The notes beneath the pieces are model-generated. The model did no database searches. It saw only the letters and a list, made by a program, of their open reading frames with translations, and had not been told where the DNA came from. A program made the position numbers and the translations under genes. Of a DNA stretch of 64,000 nt, positions 48,201 to 61,239 are shown piece after piece. How positions within the stretch are numbered: position 1 is the first letter of the stretch; each line of letters opens with the position of its first letter. Origin of the DNA: Cyanoderma ruficeps (lineage: Eukaryota; Chordata; Aves; Passeriformes; Timaliidae); the NCBI GenBank assembly GCA_008694505.1, contig VZDJ01000090.1:4829521-4893520 (forward strand), read 5' to 3'.

Positions 48201-49039
48201 GGGGTAGTTGCGTTTCTAGGGCTCCCATCTGTCATAATTTAGTGTTTCTTCAGCACTTTTTCTCATCTTAGGAAGCCATTCAGCATGTCCAAATATTGCT
48301 TTATGCCTGCATGGACAATGCTCGCTGTTGCTGGAGACGTCTATTCTGTTTCACAAAGGGAAGCCTTGCGGTACATCTGAGTGCTGACTGAAGGCAAAGA
48401 TGTCTCTTTGAGCCACTGGGCTGTAAAGAGATGAACTCACTGGCCGTCCTCTCTCAAAGCCTTTCAAGAGCCTGACTGTTCATGGGGGATTCTTTGCATG
48501 GACCACAATTGAACACAGTTCTTCTTGTGATTGCTATTTTGCAGAGGGTAGTGCTATGTAAAAGTAGGCATGGAGGTTTGTTGCATTGAAAAAAAATATC
48601 CTTGATACCCATTGGTTGGACCTAAAAGGCTGAATTCACATCTTCTTAATTAAGTCCTCCGGTCCGTGCTTTTGGGTGGGTACCATTTTGGATGGTGTTT
48701 CTCCCAGCTCTGTCTCCCATCTGAAGTGGTATTCTTTGCTGCTCTTCTTTGTCAGTGAGCAGCAGCAAGAAAGGTCACTTTGAAAATGCATCTACGCACA
48801 AGCAGGAAAGGGGAACGGGGTAAAAGCAAGCAGAGAGGTAAATGTATAATGGAGCGAGTTAGAACTAGGTCACGAGACCCATCTGACGATGCCAATCTCT
48901 GAGAAAGCAGTCAGGGCTCTGTTACAGCTGAGGAAGTGCAGGCTTCTGCCTCTGTGTTTCATTAACAACACGTCCAGTGTCACAATACCAACACAATGCC
49001 AAGAGGCTACAGCAAGGTTAGTGTGGCTCCAGAGGTTTT
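48201..49039. other. unassigned non-coding DNA
   Basis: No gene or repeat recognised. Confidence 0.5.
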
Positions 49040-49140
49040 GTACATTCCCTTGGCAAATCAGGAAATCCCCTTGTCTCCGTTTCCATTTGTAGCACAGGAG
49101 TCATAGTGCCTCTCTGTCTCACAGAGCCACTCTGAATTTT
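49040..49140 (+). repeat. MIR-like SINE relic
   Basis: cccttggcaaatcagg, then ccccttgtctccgtttcca, then tttgtagcacaggagtcata, then gtgcctctctgtctcacaga follow the order of the MIR core (accttgggcaagtcac, cctcagtttcc, atctgtaaaatgggg..ataat, tacctc..cacaggg). Divergence is high and the ends are approximate. Confidence 0.45.
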
Positions 49141-52100
49141 TTTTCCAGCCTTCTATTCACTTGCTTTTGTAAAAGCAAACTTCCTGCATTTGTAAAATCA
49201 GCCATGGCTAAAAAGCAGCCTGCAAGGGGTCTGTCAACTTTGTGTTGAAGATGGTATTATTAGCTTAATTATTACGGAAGTAAGGTTTCTTAAATATAGA
49301 TTGTAAGTATAGAGAGACCTAAGCTCAGACTTGGTTTAACAGGAGAAGAGCCACAGATTGCATGACTACTGCCACTTCTTATTTCTTGGCCTGGGCAAAT
49401 GAGATTCCAGCATAGGTTTATGTTACTGGAGAAATCAAAGTAGCGAGTTTAGCTCCAGGAATATCCGTTGTTACATTCTTTACTTGCAATGCAACTGAAA
49501 TTTCAACTCAAAAGTTTTAGTGAGAAATCCTTCGGGTTAGATTGACTTGTATTTCACCTTAATTTGACATTGTTCTAAGCCAGACCTGGAAGACTTTCAG
49601 GTGTGTGTTTGGTTTTTAGTGAGGATTTTTCCCACTTTGCACAACCACTGCACCATATGTGACAGAAGAGAAGAGGCTCAGTAGGGACTGAGATAACAGG
49701 AATTCTGTGAAGCCAGGCAGAGGTGCACTCAAACAGTCGGGGATGACTGAGTGTTGGAAGAAATGTGTATTCCATTAAGTCAGGAGCACTGAGATTTCTG
49801 GAAATGTGGCTAGTAAGGCAAATGAGTGATCTCTGCTATTTCTTACTCACTATCTGCATCTACTCACTCACATCTGTGCCAAATTTTAAATGAATTTAGC
49901 CCTGCTTTGCTCTTCTGTGTGCTAAGTGCTAGGTGGAATTCAGACAGATGGGTTGTCAGCAGCTTAACAGATACACTCACCTCATTCTGATTCACTTATT
50001 TATTTGTTTATTTATTTATTTATTTTAAAGGCACCCCATTTTCCCCATGCCATTTAAAATATAAACCAATAATTAAGAGTGTCTGAAGGAGCTTTAGATG
50101 GATTAGGGATTGTCTCCCAAGAGGCCGACTGACATTTCTGCTCTCTGAAAGTCCCTGCTCAGCTGCCTCTTCAACCAGGAAACCTTGATTCCAGCAGCCA
50201 TCTGATTAAACAACAAAGCATCAGCAAGCACTAAAAATCCTTTCTCTTGGGCCACTCTGCACTGACAGCAAGGGCAGAAACAGAAAATGATGAAAAGGGA
50301 GCAAGTCTTTTGGTGCAAAACATGTCTCTTGGTACCGTATAGAGAGCTGGAAGATGAAATGTTTTCCTTTGTATGATCCTGGCTGGTCTGCTTCTTGCTG
50401 TGTCCTAATAGCCTGGATGCTGTTTGTAAGTAGACAGAGGTTTGATTTGTATCCTGTGCACCACTGTGTGCGTATGTGAGGTTGTGCAAATAAGGGCTGT
50501 TAACTCCATGATTAGACTCAGGTACCCAAACATTACTCCGTGTGAAATGCTGTTTTACAGAACCTCCCCTGTGGGACATTACCATACCCTTCCCACAGCG
50601 TCCTTGCCCCCTTGTTCTCTCTCTGGCAGCCCCCCTACATGTGGAGTTGCAGACAGCTCTGGTGCTCTGCCTTGGATTGCACACGCAACCCAGCTGAAGC
50701 TCATCTGGGCAACCCCAGCACTGTCCTAACCCAGGGCCCTGCAGGACTGCCCAGCTGGTCTCCAGAGCAGTGCCAGGATAACACAGCTATGCTGCTTTTG
50801 GGACCCGATTAACATCCCCCTACAAATAACAGTTAAGTGAGGTTCCATGGGACAGAGTGCAGGAATACCTGCTGGAGTTGGTGCTTGATGTGTCTTGCCC
50901 CTGTGACTCATAGACCTAGTAATGTTGCCAATTTTAAGGCTTTTTTTTTCAAGAGTGTTGTTATAGTTGGTATATTTCTTAAAGTCACAGCTCTTGGTGA
51001 CATGCTATTACATGAAAATCCAGCCTCCTGTTATTTTCTTTTTAAAGGAAGTTTCTAGTCCTAGGTAGACAGAGGAGATTTATATTAAAAGGAGTGGAGA
51101 GAGTGGAAAAGAAAAATTGCGATGTGGGTTTTTTGGGTTTTTTTAAATCACTTTTTTTTAGACAAGCATCCTGCATTTGGAGGAAGGGGATAAGTTGTTT
51201 GGTTTGGTTTGGGTTTATTTTTTTTTTTCAATCTTTAAGGCCACCTTTATCAAGGTACATTTCCAACTTCCATCATATCCCACAAGAGCAATTTCTTCTG
51301 TGCTGGCCATATCCTATAGCAATTAACACAAAAACCATGGACATTGTTGTATTTAGACTTTGCTGAGAGACTAGACGACATTGCTTATCAGGTATTTGAC
51401 TAGCCTGATTTTCAGTTTTCAAACCCCTATTCCTGCTCAGTATGGGAGGTAATTCTCAAATTACACTTGAGTTCTGATCCTTTGCTAATGGGAGATAGTT
51501 GTAGAATTGACTGAGGGGCTTTTACTCAGCAGACTGAGCAAATATAGCAGCTCTACTCCTTCTCTCTCAAATTTGCCTTCTAATTTTTGCATCTGAATTA
51601 GGAAATGCCACCTCCAATAGTCACTGCCATAAGCAAAGAGCATTAATATTGATGTTGGAAGGTCCTGCTGCTGTGCAGCAGGGTGATTTAAGAATGATCA
51701 GGGATAGTATCTGAGTAAATAAACTCAAGGTCCAGTTTGTATTTTTTTTTCATCTATCTTCCCTCACCCCCCAATATCCCCCATCCCTCTCCCCCCCAGC
51801 AGAATTAATAAAATAAAATAATTTAAAGGAGTGGAGAAAGAGTGAAGTGACAGATCCTCTAGGCTGCTGACTCAATTGGTTTGTAACATTTTCTGCCTTG
51901 CCGGCTTCTTTCTATCCCTGCTGCCACCTGTCAGGGCAAAGGCAGCGTGACAAAGCCCAGTGCGAATAGAGCTGTCCTATCTGGATGGCAGCAAGCCACA
52001 GACTGTCTCTGTCTGGAAGGAAAGAGAAGCTGGATGGCCAAGAGGTTTGGGAGAGTGGCTTGCAGGTCTGCAGTAGGGATGGGAAAAAAATGCCAGAGTC

Positions 52101-52254
52101 TGTCCATCGTGTCTCTTTCTCATAAAACTGAATGAGTGGGGCTGATTCTGGGCTTTTTTCTTGTGGCAGAAACTTTCATGAGTACTGTTATTAACTTTTC
52201 CTGTGAATAAGTCAGAGCTAGTCTTTTAAGCTGCCACAGAGGAGACAGTGATGC
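49141..52254. other. unassigned non-coding DNA
   Basis: No gene supported. It contains an ATTT microsatellite at 49996-50026. The longest open frame in the window is the minus-strand 50103-50684 (193 codons), which resembles no domain I know. T-rich runs lie at 50940-50950 and 51125-51240. Confidence 0.5.
49996..50026 (+). repeat. (ATTT)n microsatellite
   Basis: About seven to eight copies of the TTTA/ATTT unit with one G interruption. Confidence 0.9.
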
Positions 52255-52330
52255 TTTCATGCTTGTCTGTGACCCTGAGCAAGGCACATTGTGCCTCTTC
52301 CTGCCCACGCAGTCACCATGATCTGCTCCC
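52255..52330 (+). repeat. possible MIR-like fragment
   Basis: cttgtctgtgaccctgagca followed by aggcacattgtgcctcttcc resembles the MIR segment with 'gtgtgaccttgggcaag' and 'ctctgtgcctc'. It is only about 50 bases long, so the call is weak. Confidence 0.3.
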
Positions 52331-53191
52331 GACTGTGGTCCAAGGCTCATGTGGTCAGCCATGGGAATGGGTGGGATAGCTATTAATGCCAAAGTGGCAT
52401 TGCCTTTTTGAGGGTGGATTGTAAAGCTCCTGAGAGTGTGGAGAGTAAGAAGTAGCTTCTTTCCCAAGTACCTTCCTCCAAGGCACTGGAGGCAGAAGCA
52501 GCTGCCCAGTGTGAGTAGAGGGCCTGTGGAGAGAGGCTCCTGCTGTACAGCTCTCCAGCTGCCCAGGCAGGGATATCTCCCAGGCCAGCAGCTGTACTTG
52601 CACAGGTCCCCTGTCTGGGGACCTCAGCTGAGTCACCCTCTCTCCATGGCAAGCTGGGGAACGAACTGATGGAGGGACCCTCTGGTACTTTCCTTTTGCA
52701 GCCAAGTGTGTGGAAATGGCAGCATAATGAGAGACATTTTTGTAGTTAGCTGTTGGTTTTGTTGCTGGTGACTGATGCCAGCACTGGGATGCTTTGTGCC
52801 GTTACAAAGGAATTCCAGCGTATTTGGGGATCACCGTTGTTATGGTGTGGAGTGATGTCATGCTTGTGAAATAAATGCAGCTCAGGTAGAAGAGACCGGT
52901 CTTTTCCACACTGAATGCAAGCAGCGTAGTTGCCATTCACATTTTTCTTCCCTTGGAATTCAGACTGTGCAACTTAAGTCTTCAAGACAGCCATCTTTTC
53001 CACAGGCCATCAAACAGCAATAGCTTGACCAGGCCATCGTCTGCCATCGTGGCAGCAACAATTGCAAATGGTTTGGGTATGGCAATTCATGAAGGATGAA
53101 AACATGTAAACTCTTTTCTGGAGGAGTGTCCAGCGTGACATCAAGACTTTGTGGGGGTTTGCCTTTTTTGCCTTCTTTTTTTTTTTTTTTT

Positions 53192-53199
53192 NNNNNNNN
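53192..53199. other. assembly gap, 8 N in a T run
   Basis: Eight N lie within a T homopolymer (T from 53175 to 53191 and again from 53200 to 53206). The bases around it are continuous in style, so this is a masked homopolymer or a very small unresolved gap. Confidence 0.99.
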
Positions 53200-53910
53200 T
53201 TTTTTTAAGAAAGCTGTGTTTACTTCTCTTCTATCTCTAGCCTCTTCCTTGCCTCTGAAGCTTTGCTTTTTTTGCCCTCCCCACTTAAGGCATTTCTGTC
53301 TCAGATGTTGCTTTTGATGGGATTTTTTTTTTCCCTCTTACCCATCTTAGTTTCTTCTGACCCCAATTCTGTTTTTATAATGAGGCCATGCTAATTCGTG
53401 CTGAGAGCTTATGAGTTTTCTTTAAGCACGGGGAGAGGTCACTGAGAAATGGCTGGGGGTGTTTCTTTCTTCCCATGGCTGCTGTTCAAAAGGTTTGATC
53501 AATTTATTTCCCTATCACCATCAAACCATTTCCTGGCTAAATTAAAAGTGGTGCCTTCTGCAAACATTATGCTGGGGTGGGGGAAGGCAGGAACAGATAA
53601 ACTGAGGGAGGAGATGGGGATAGGAAGACAGGTAATGGGAGAAGTTAGGGCTGGACCGGAAAATGTCTGCCAAGGCAAATGCCAAGTTTGTCATTCCATG
53701 GCATACGGTGTAACTGGGAAGGTAAAAGCAAATTAAACAGTTGCTAGAGAGATGCAATCATCTGGTACCTTGAAGTGGTCTGTAAGCAGATCTGTCAATT
53801 GTATTTATTATTTGAAGACATGCCTTAAAGGAAGTCCTTTTTTGGGCTGTTTACTTAGTTACATAGAAGGTCCTGTCCCTTAGCAAGAGCCTTATCATCG
53901 TTATTAGTGG

Positions 53911-54009
53911 TAATACAATAATAACAGTAATAATGCTGGCAAATATAACTTCCTCCTCAATGAATGCTCTTGGAAACTTTTTTTTTATTATTGTTATTAT
54001 TATTACTAT
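53911..54009. repeat. facing (TAA)n and (TTA)n tracts
   Basis: A TAA-rich tract (taatacaataataacagta, 53911-53935) is followed about 50 bases on by a TTA-rich tract (ttattattgttattattatt, about 53986-54007). The two are imperfectly complementary and could fold into an AT-rich hairpin. Confidence 0.7.
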
Positions 54010-56267
54010 GAAAAAATCCGCCTCTTCATGCTGGGCTCTAATTACCATTTTTATGAGAACTACATGTTCTTCTATTCATGTAAGAAGATTTGTTTATCAA
54101 GGATTTCTATTCCAGTGCTGCTTTTGCAGCATTTATCTCTTCATCCTTAGCAACAAGGGTTGGGGTGGCAGGCTAAATGGAAGGCCTGAGTTACTTGTAT
54201 GGGTGAAAAGGCAAAAGGATCAGCTTTCCTCATCAGGAGAAAAAGCAGAAGGATCAAATTCCTGGTCATAATAAATTGGTACAGACCCAGTGGAGGCTGT
54301 GACTCCATATTGCTTCTTGCCATTGCAAACTTTCCCACAAATGGAGAAAAAGAGAGATGAGTTACTCTCTGTATAATTAAGTATTTTTTGCAGACCCAGC
54401 AACATCTCATCCTGATCTGGAGAAAATGAAAAATAATAGGCTTTTTTAGTGACCAGAGCAAGAGCTCTTTCAAGTGGGTAACCCAAATTATGTCCTCTTT
54501 CTGAGGAGATCTCTACCCGTGGTTTTTGCAGTGACATCTCCATTACTTTGTCACTGCACAGCGTCATCCCGTGAGGTGTCACTGCTCCCAAGTCCCCCTG
54601 TTCCGCTGTTCTTTCCAGCAAACGAGCTCCCCACTCACATGAGAAACTTCTGCTGTAGTGCCTGTCATTGCACTTTGTGCTTTTCTCCTTTCTGTTTGAC
54701 CAGTCCTCAAGGTGAGGCAGATCTTTGTTTATTCATCTCCATCTTTCTACATTGACAGTGTTTTCTATGTGTCATCAGTCCACTTCAAAAGAAGACTCTT
54801 ACTTTTATGTTAAGATCAATCATGAAAATATTAAATAAAATTGTTCTCACTCCTTAAGGAGCTCTATTAATAAATTCCCCTTTCAGCCTGACCAGTGGAA
54901 ATATCTTTCATCAATTCCTTATTTGCCTAAAAATTCTTTGCTAATGCCATAATCTACATCTTCACTAATGATCAGACACTGTATCCAATGTTTTACTTAA
55001 ATGGTGATAGATTAGTCTTTACTGCATTTCTTTTGTTTAAAAATCCGTTATCTGAAAAGGCAATCAGGGCTTTTTTCAGCTTTTGGAAAATCCATGATGC
55101 ATTTTATATTATTTTCCACTTGCCTTTATGTCTTTAATTGCTTCTGCATGTATTGAAAACCATTGCATACCGCAAAGATCATATAAATAAATCTGTAGTT
55201 GCACTGATCACCTTTTTTTCTGCCCTTACTTGTATATTTTAAATCAGGTATTCTGCTGTTGTATAATAGCCTTCTATATTGACAGGTGTACTAAGATTCT
55301 TGCAGCTTATCCTGCAATATCCCTTATCAGTTCTTTAAACATTCTGGGGTGAAAGTTCTTTTGTTCCACCTCCTTGAGCGCAGTATTATCTCAGAGTTTG
55401 CTTCCATTTTCTCATTCCCATTAGCTACACTGCCTTGTCCTACACTCAGTATCACCACTGCTATTAAAAAAAATTAAGCCAAGTTTTCATTTACCTTTTT
55501 AATCTGTGCACAGATTATGTTTTTTCTCTACTTCATGTCCATTGTATAGGATTTCTACTTATTTTTTTCTTTGTTGTCCTCTCACTATATGACCCAAGAG
55601 TATTTGTACTGTTTTTTACGAGTATCCATTTCCATGATTTGTATATTTTTCCTTTTGAGAAGTATCATTTTATTTGTACACTTCTGGACCATGAAGATAA
55701 TAAATTCATCATTGCCTAGGTCCTTCTGTTCCTGAAAGGTCCTCCCATGACACAAACGTAATTTTTGTGGGATTTTGTGCTTCTTACTTGGGATGCAGAA
55801 ACTGCAAAAGAACTGTGTGCTATCGTTTAAGGGTGTCATTGTGTGATGAGAGAGAACAGGCAAGGTTTGCACAACCAATACCCGAGTGCATTAGAAAGAA
55901 ATAAAATCCCACCATTTCATGTCCTCCAGATGATATGTTTTAAAAAGAGGCTGTAAACTTCTGATAAGCAAGCTTAATCAATGGATTCACATGCAGCCTC
56001 TGCATCTGAAATTTGGAGAACTTTCCAGCAAAATCCCCAGTCTTGCATCTTGGAATTGTGTCTGTTTTGAGCACACATATGTGAACTCGATAAGGAAGAA
56101 AAAAGTTTTGCCTCTGCTGCTCCAGTAATGGGTAGGAGGAATTGTCTCATTGTGAATTATTACTTCCTGGGACAGATTATAGCTATTGAGGTGGAGAAGA
56201 ATTAGGAGACCTCAGGATGCAAACAGGTGAGGTCAATCCAGAATTCAGCAATGCTGACACTGTGGCC

Positions 56268-56303
56268 TGCTTGCTCTCCTTCCATACAAAAGGAGAGCAA
56301 GCA
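56268..56303. other. perfect 14-bp hairpin
   Basis: tgcttgctctcctt at 56268-56281 is perfectly complementary to aaggagagcaagca at 56290-56303, leaving an 8-base loop ccatacaa. No T run follows, so it is not a polymerase III or bacterial-type terminator. The stem is shorter than a typical microRNA precursor. Function unknown. Confidence 0.85.
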
Positions 56304-59300
56304 AGGTGCCTCCCAGATTACTGCTTAGCGAAGATTAGACAAGATGGAGTTTTCTTGGATCTGAGCTTATTTGTATTCATTGGAGTCCTTGGCGCCCACC
56401 TCAATTCCAGCAACCTAAAAAATAATGGCTACATTTAAGCTTTCCAGCAAATGCCCACAGCACAGATCAGTATCATCAGAGTGACAGGAGGGAAAGAGTG
56501 GATGAGGAGGAGTGGCAGGAGGAATCTGCATCCTTCTGCTGCTGCTGCTGCTGGATTTGCATAGTGAAACACTCTAGTAGATAAGAGGGAGGTATTTTTC
56601 CCAATATAAATGCATGTGGCTATCCTAGCAGTGAAAGCAGGGCACATGTGGTTGCACACAAACATTCACAATTCCACAAGCAGTGAATTTAGAAGAGCTC
56701 AGAGGTACCACAGTACCTGCAACCATTGCCTGCACAGACAGCTGTGGCTGTGCACGCATTCATACAGATACCCTCAAGCAACTAAAAACCCCACACTCCC
56801 AGGAAAACTGTATTTTCACGCAGACTTTCTACTTTTCTACTCATTAAATAAGCAAAAGAATACCCCAAAAACAGAAAACAGATTTAGCAACAATAAAGGG
56901 CATATACTGGGGAGCTGATTCTTGCACCGCTTGTAGCCCAAGCAGGCTTCCTTTCTGTAATTCTGTAATTAATTTCTGTAATTCTTCATTGCCTACTGTT
57001 TTGCTCTTCTGTAACACTTGGACTCTAGTAACTTGAGGTTTTGGGTGATTTGAGGGTACAGTGTTAGCTGAAGGGTTAGTTCTGTCTTTTAAGCCACTGT
57101 GTGTTATCCGAATTTTAAGCTGTGGTGTGAAAAAATGCGCAATTGTGCATAGAGCAATTGGAACGCACCTGGCCACGCCAGTTTCTTCTTTTGACCCTCC
57201 CTAAGCTCGAACCCTCATGATATACCAAGTTTAGCAGTAATTATTTTCCTCCTTTCCATAGGAGATGAACGATTAATGTAAGATACTGGTGAAAAGACTC
57301 TGTATTCTGGAGCTTGTGAACCAAGTGGGTCAGGACAAGGGTGGGGGGTTACCTATGTGCAGGTATCTACTACTGGTTTACACACTCTGGGGTATTTGAG
57401 ATACTACTAAAGGCCAGCACAGATTATACACGGCCTGTGCTATTCAGGACAGCCAAGCAGGATAACCTGGGGTCCTTAAGATGGCATCAGCTGCCTATAT
57501 TTAGGAAACTGAATCACAGCCTACTTGATTCACAGGAAGGTGTATAATAGTTTAGTATTGGATCTCAACAAAACCTGAGTACTCAGCAGTGAAAAATACT
57601 TTATGGCATTAATAGCCAATATCTTTGCTTATACAGAGACAGAACTTATAAGAGCAATAAAAGCCACACAAACAGACAGGATTCAAAGGCTAATTATCTA
57701 AATGCATTTTCCCTTTCTCTTTTGTTTTTATTCCCTGCATTTTTCAGCAGCAGAGAGAGCAACTCTGTGTATAGCTACTACTGTGACCAGGTTTTGTATC
57801 TTCCTGATCTGAACATGTCAGGGCTTTATAGCAATGCTTTTTCACAGTCTCAAGCTTCGGTGCCAGTTTATTTGCTTTGCCAACAATTTTGAGGGGTTTT
57901 ATTCTTGACCTCATAGGCACTGACTTTTGTGGTTGTAGAAAAATGTAATAAGGGAATTTTTCAGCTGCCTCTGGTGTAGCAGTGACTACATCACAACAAG
58001 TCCATCACTACTTGATGTTAGCATGTTTTGAGGAGGCTGTAGAAAGTTTAGCACATATCTGTGAAAACATTTGGCTGTCTTTTGGTAGTTTTGGTAATGA
58101 GAAGTCAAGGGCTATGTGCACAGTGCAGACTTCTTGGCATCACTCATCTCACTTCAGGGGTGCCTTGGCTGACATCAGCTTCCTTTGCTTTTGTATGGCA
58201 CCAGCCCCTGCAAAAAGTCACCCTAGGATTTTTTGAATGAAAAAAAAAACAGGCTACAGGGGAAGTTGAACTTTTACACTCCAGCAACCATGGGAACCAC
58301 TGTATTGCATCTCTGAGAAGTGTTCCTTCTTGAATAAAAAAGGTAACATTTAAGCACAACAGACCTGAAATATCTGTTCCTGGGGCATCCTCCAAAAGGG
58401 CTTTTATCCCTTCTGCTGTGTAATTTCTGATGGAGGAAGGAATTCAGGTCTTTGAAGTGTAGTTTTCATGTAGATTTCCCAAAGAGCTTCTACTGGATCT
58501 CTTAAAAGCATTTTTTCTGTGGTTGCTATCACCTCTGCCAGTAGGGTGTGTATGGTGGGAGTGAGCATTGTTCACTGTTTTGAAATAGGTTTGTATATAC
58601 TATACTGTACACCCAGATGTGAAGCCGTGATTCTGCAGCTCTCTTTTTATTCCTGGAAATATCAGATTCCACCGCAATATATTTAACATTGCACAGTAAA
58701 TTTTTAAAGAAAAAAATTGATCTAGACTGTCCTAAAAATGTACCAGAACTTAATTTCTTAGGCCTAAAAGGTGATGAGCAGAAAACTAAAATATAGGTAT
58801 TCGAAGATGTGGTTCAGTGGACTTGCCATAGGATAGGATAGGGAGGGAAGAGGACAAAGACACACAATAAGATGATGACAAAAGAAGGGTCTTCTCTTTA
58901 GCTGAAGAAGCTCTGGCACTCATATTTAGTTGGTCATTCTTCATTCAGTCCTCCCACATAATAGTGGCACAAGGGAAGTGGGGCTGGTCTACTGATCGGT
59001 GGTATTCTGCTTGAAAAACTTCAATTTAGGCTAGTAAAGAGCTTGAGGGAAGAGCAGGTTTTCTTCAAAGAGGAGGAGGTGTGCATGTGTGTAGCTGCAT
59101 CTCAGGAGGAAAGTGGGCAAGGATCAGTGACAGAGACATCATTTTTGATAAGTAGAAGGTAAAAAGCACCTCTCCTCCACTCAATACATACTGTTCTTTT
59201 TAACATCAGGAATGTCATTTTCAATTAAAGATTACTGGAAGCATGAGAGGGCATGGGGAGCAGCACAGTCATGATGCTGATGTCAGCAGTGGGACTGCCA

Positions 59301-60129
59301 CTACTAATATGTTTGCCCTTGTTAAGGACCTGTTGGGGCATGCATGGAAATCTGAATCTCTGATTTGACTGCATTTGTTTACATGATGATTCTTCCAGTT
59401 CCTGTTCTCTCCACACACACATCTTTGATTCCAGTAGTGTCAGAGCACGTTGTACTCTTGAATTTATCTATCTGCACAATATTCCATGGTTAGACCAGAA
59501 CAGTTATCCTAGTTTGCAATTAGGCGAGTCTGCTTAAGGAGCTGGACTACTGATTTGCCTACCTCTGCATTAGGAGTGGTGTAGACCTGCAAGAATAAAT
59601 TTGTAGAGTTGGAACATCAGGACAAAGGACCTGAATGTAAAAACATCAAGGGGGCTTGCTTTGAACTAGATCTAGCTTTGAACTGAATATCCATTAGCAG
59701 GTGAAGTAAATATGATGTGTATCTTATTTTCAATAGAGAAAAATCCAGGCTGTGGCCTTCTAGACAGCTCCACAACCAAGACTCAGGGAGTGGGGATGAC
59801 CTGGAAATTCACTTTATTAACACATTTACGCTCTGAACTGAAACATTAATGTTGGCACACCAGAAATCATCTGCTACCTTTTGAGATGCCCAAGGATGTC
59901 CTGCCTGTTTCAGACTAGAGTAGGTTTCCCATAGATCTGATGTTATATTTGCCATCCTTGTGCAGATACCTCACATGCAGTAAGGATAATCAAGTTACTT
60001 CTGTGTGGATACCTGAACCAAGCCTAGAAGGTTGGTAGCAGAACAGTAAAACAGAGCTCCTTCACATCCTGGGATATCTTCCCTTAAAAAAAATCCCATC
60101 CAACTCAGAATATTCTGTGAAATATCTGA
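56304..60129. other. unassigned non-coding DNA
   Basis: No gene supported. Contains (CTG)6 at 56536-56553 and three copies of ttctgtaatt at 56953-56985. No repeat family recognised. Confidence 0.5.
56536..56553 (+). repeat. (CTG)6 trinucleotide repeat
   Basis: Six uninterrupted CTG units (CAG on the minus strand). Not within a supported coding frame. Confidence 0.95.
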
Positions 60130-60265
60130 GGTACTTAAAAGATATGTAGATAGGGCACTTAGGGACATGGTTTAGTGGAATTCGGTAGTGTTATGTTTAT
60201 GATTGGACTAAATGATCATATAGGTATTTTCCAACATAAATGCTTCTCTGATTCTATGATTTTAA
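60130..60265 (+). mobile_element. CR1 LINE 3' end
   Basis: gggcacttagggacatggtt, then tagtgg..ttcggtagtgtta, then gattggactaaatgatcata, then taggtattttccaac and finally ctgattctatgatt reproduce the end of an avian CR1, including its tandem ATTCTATG-type tail. Only the 3' untranslated end is clear, since copies are usually 5' truncated. Orientation is plus. The left boundary is approximate. Confidence 0.85.
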
Positions 60266-61239
60266 AGTAATGTGACATTAGAGGGCATGTGTTTTACATA
60301 AAAGTGGGATCTGGTCATGGATGGTGCCTGTTTGCAAGAATTAGATATTAGCATTGTTCCCACTCCATCACTAGCTGCAACCCCAGTATTGCACAATTTA
60401 ATCCAGCTGGGCAGGGCACCAGAGTCACACAGTGATTTTGGTCCATCTTCTTTTATGACCAAAACTAGCCACAGAAGGGACACAAAAGAGACTCAGTCTC
60501 TCTTCTGAGACCACAAAAAGACTCCAGCTCTCTTAGTTCTTCTGGGTGGCTTTCATGGAAGCTGTCCTATTGGGCTTAAATTAGAGGTGGTGTTTTGTTG
60601 TGCTTGGATGGCAATGTATCAAAAAGATGTAGTAAAACTCAGTTTGAAACATGAAGAAATTGCAGAACTGTTCTTTTACACTGTATTTTCCAGTACTATA
60701 ATTGCAAACCCCTGTAAAAAGTCATGTTACTGTAACCTGGTATAGCTAATAACTGAAATTACTTTTTTTAGCTGCAGTCTCCTTACCCACCTTGGACCAT
60801 TTATTCTCCTTGAAATCTTTTAAAAATACCAAGTACATATCAGAGTCTTCTGCACAATTTCCTGTGATAAGCTTATTCCATAGCATGACCCTTTAAAAAA
60901 CACGGCCATCCCCCTCCAAAGAGGGCTGCACTTTAAGCAGTAGGTGTAAAAAAAGGCCAATATTCTACAGGGTATATGTAAATCTTCTGAACCCTTCACG
61001 ATAAAGTGCAGTATAACTGTCTGATGATAATATGGTTTGGAAACATTGTCCTTGCTATATACCTTGTAGTGGGTTGAATGATTTACTGACTAATTATCTG
61101 ATAGGAGGCAGCAGTAACTTACCCCCAGACCATGTATTAGAAAGGTTGATAAAAAAGAGAGCTGTAACCAGCATGACCATGATACGTACAAGGTGGGGCT
61201 CCTCTTCAATTAATAGTATCAGCTAATTCAACCCTGCAG
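60266..61239. other. unassigned DNA between two CR1 copies
   Basis: No gene or repeat recognised. Short open frames at 60317-60508 and 61032-61226 show no domain. Confidence 0.5.

Larger units (their letters stand above)
52331..56267. other. unassigned non-coding DNA
   Basis: A locally GC-richer stretch occurs at 52480-52680. A second assembly gap lies at 53192-53199, and two facing trinucleotide repeats at 53911-54009. A minus-strand frame at 54219-54732 is open for about 171 codons. No gene can be named. Confidence 0.5.

Noticed and set aside
50103..50684. Longest open frame in the window (minus strand, 193 codons)
   Set aside because: No recognisable domain and unconvincing amino-acid composition. 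Its opening residue may be a non-ATG codon. One such frame is tolerable by chance in 64 kb with a locally GC-richer stretch.
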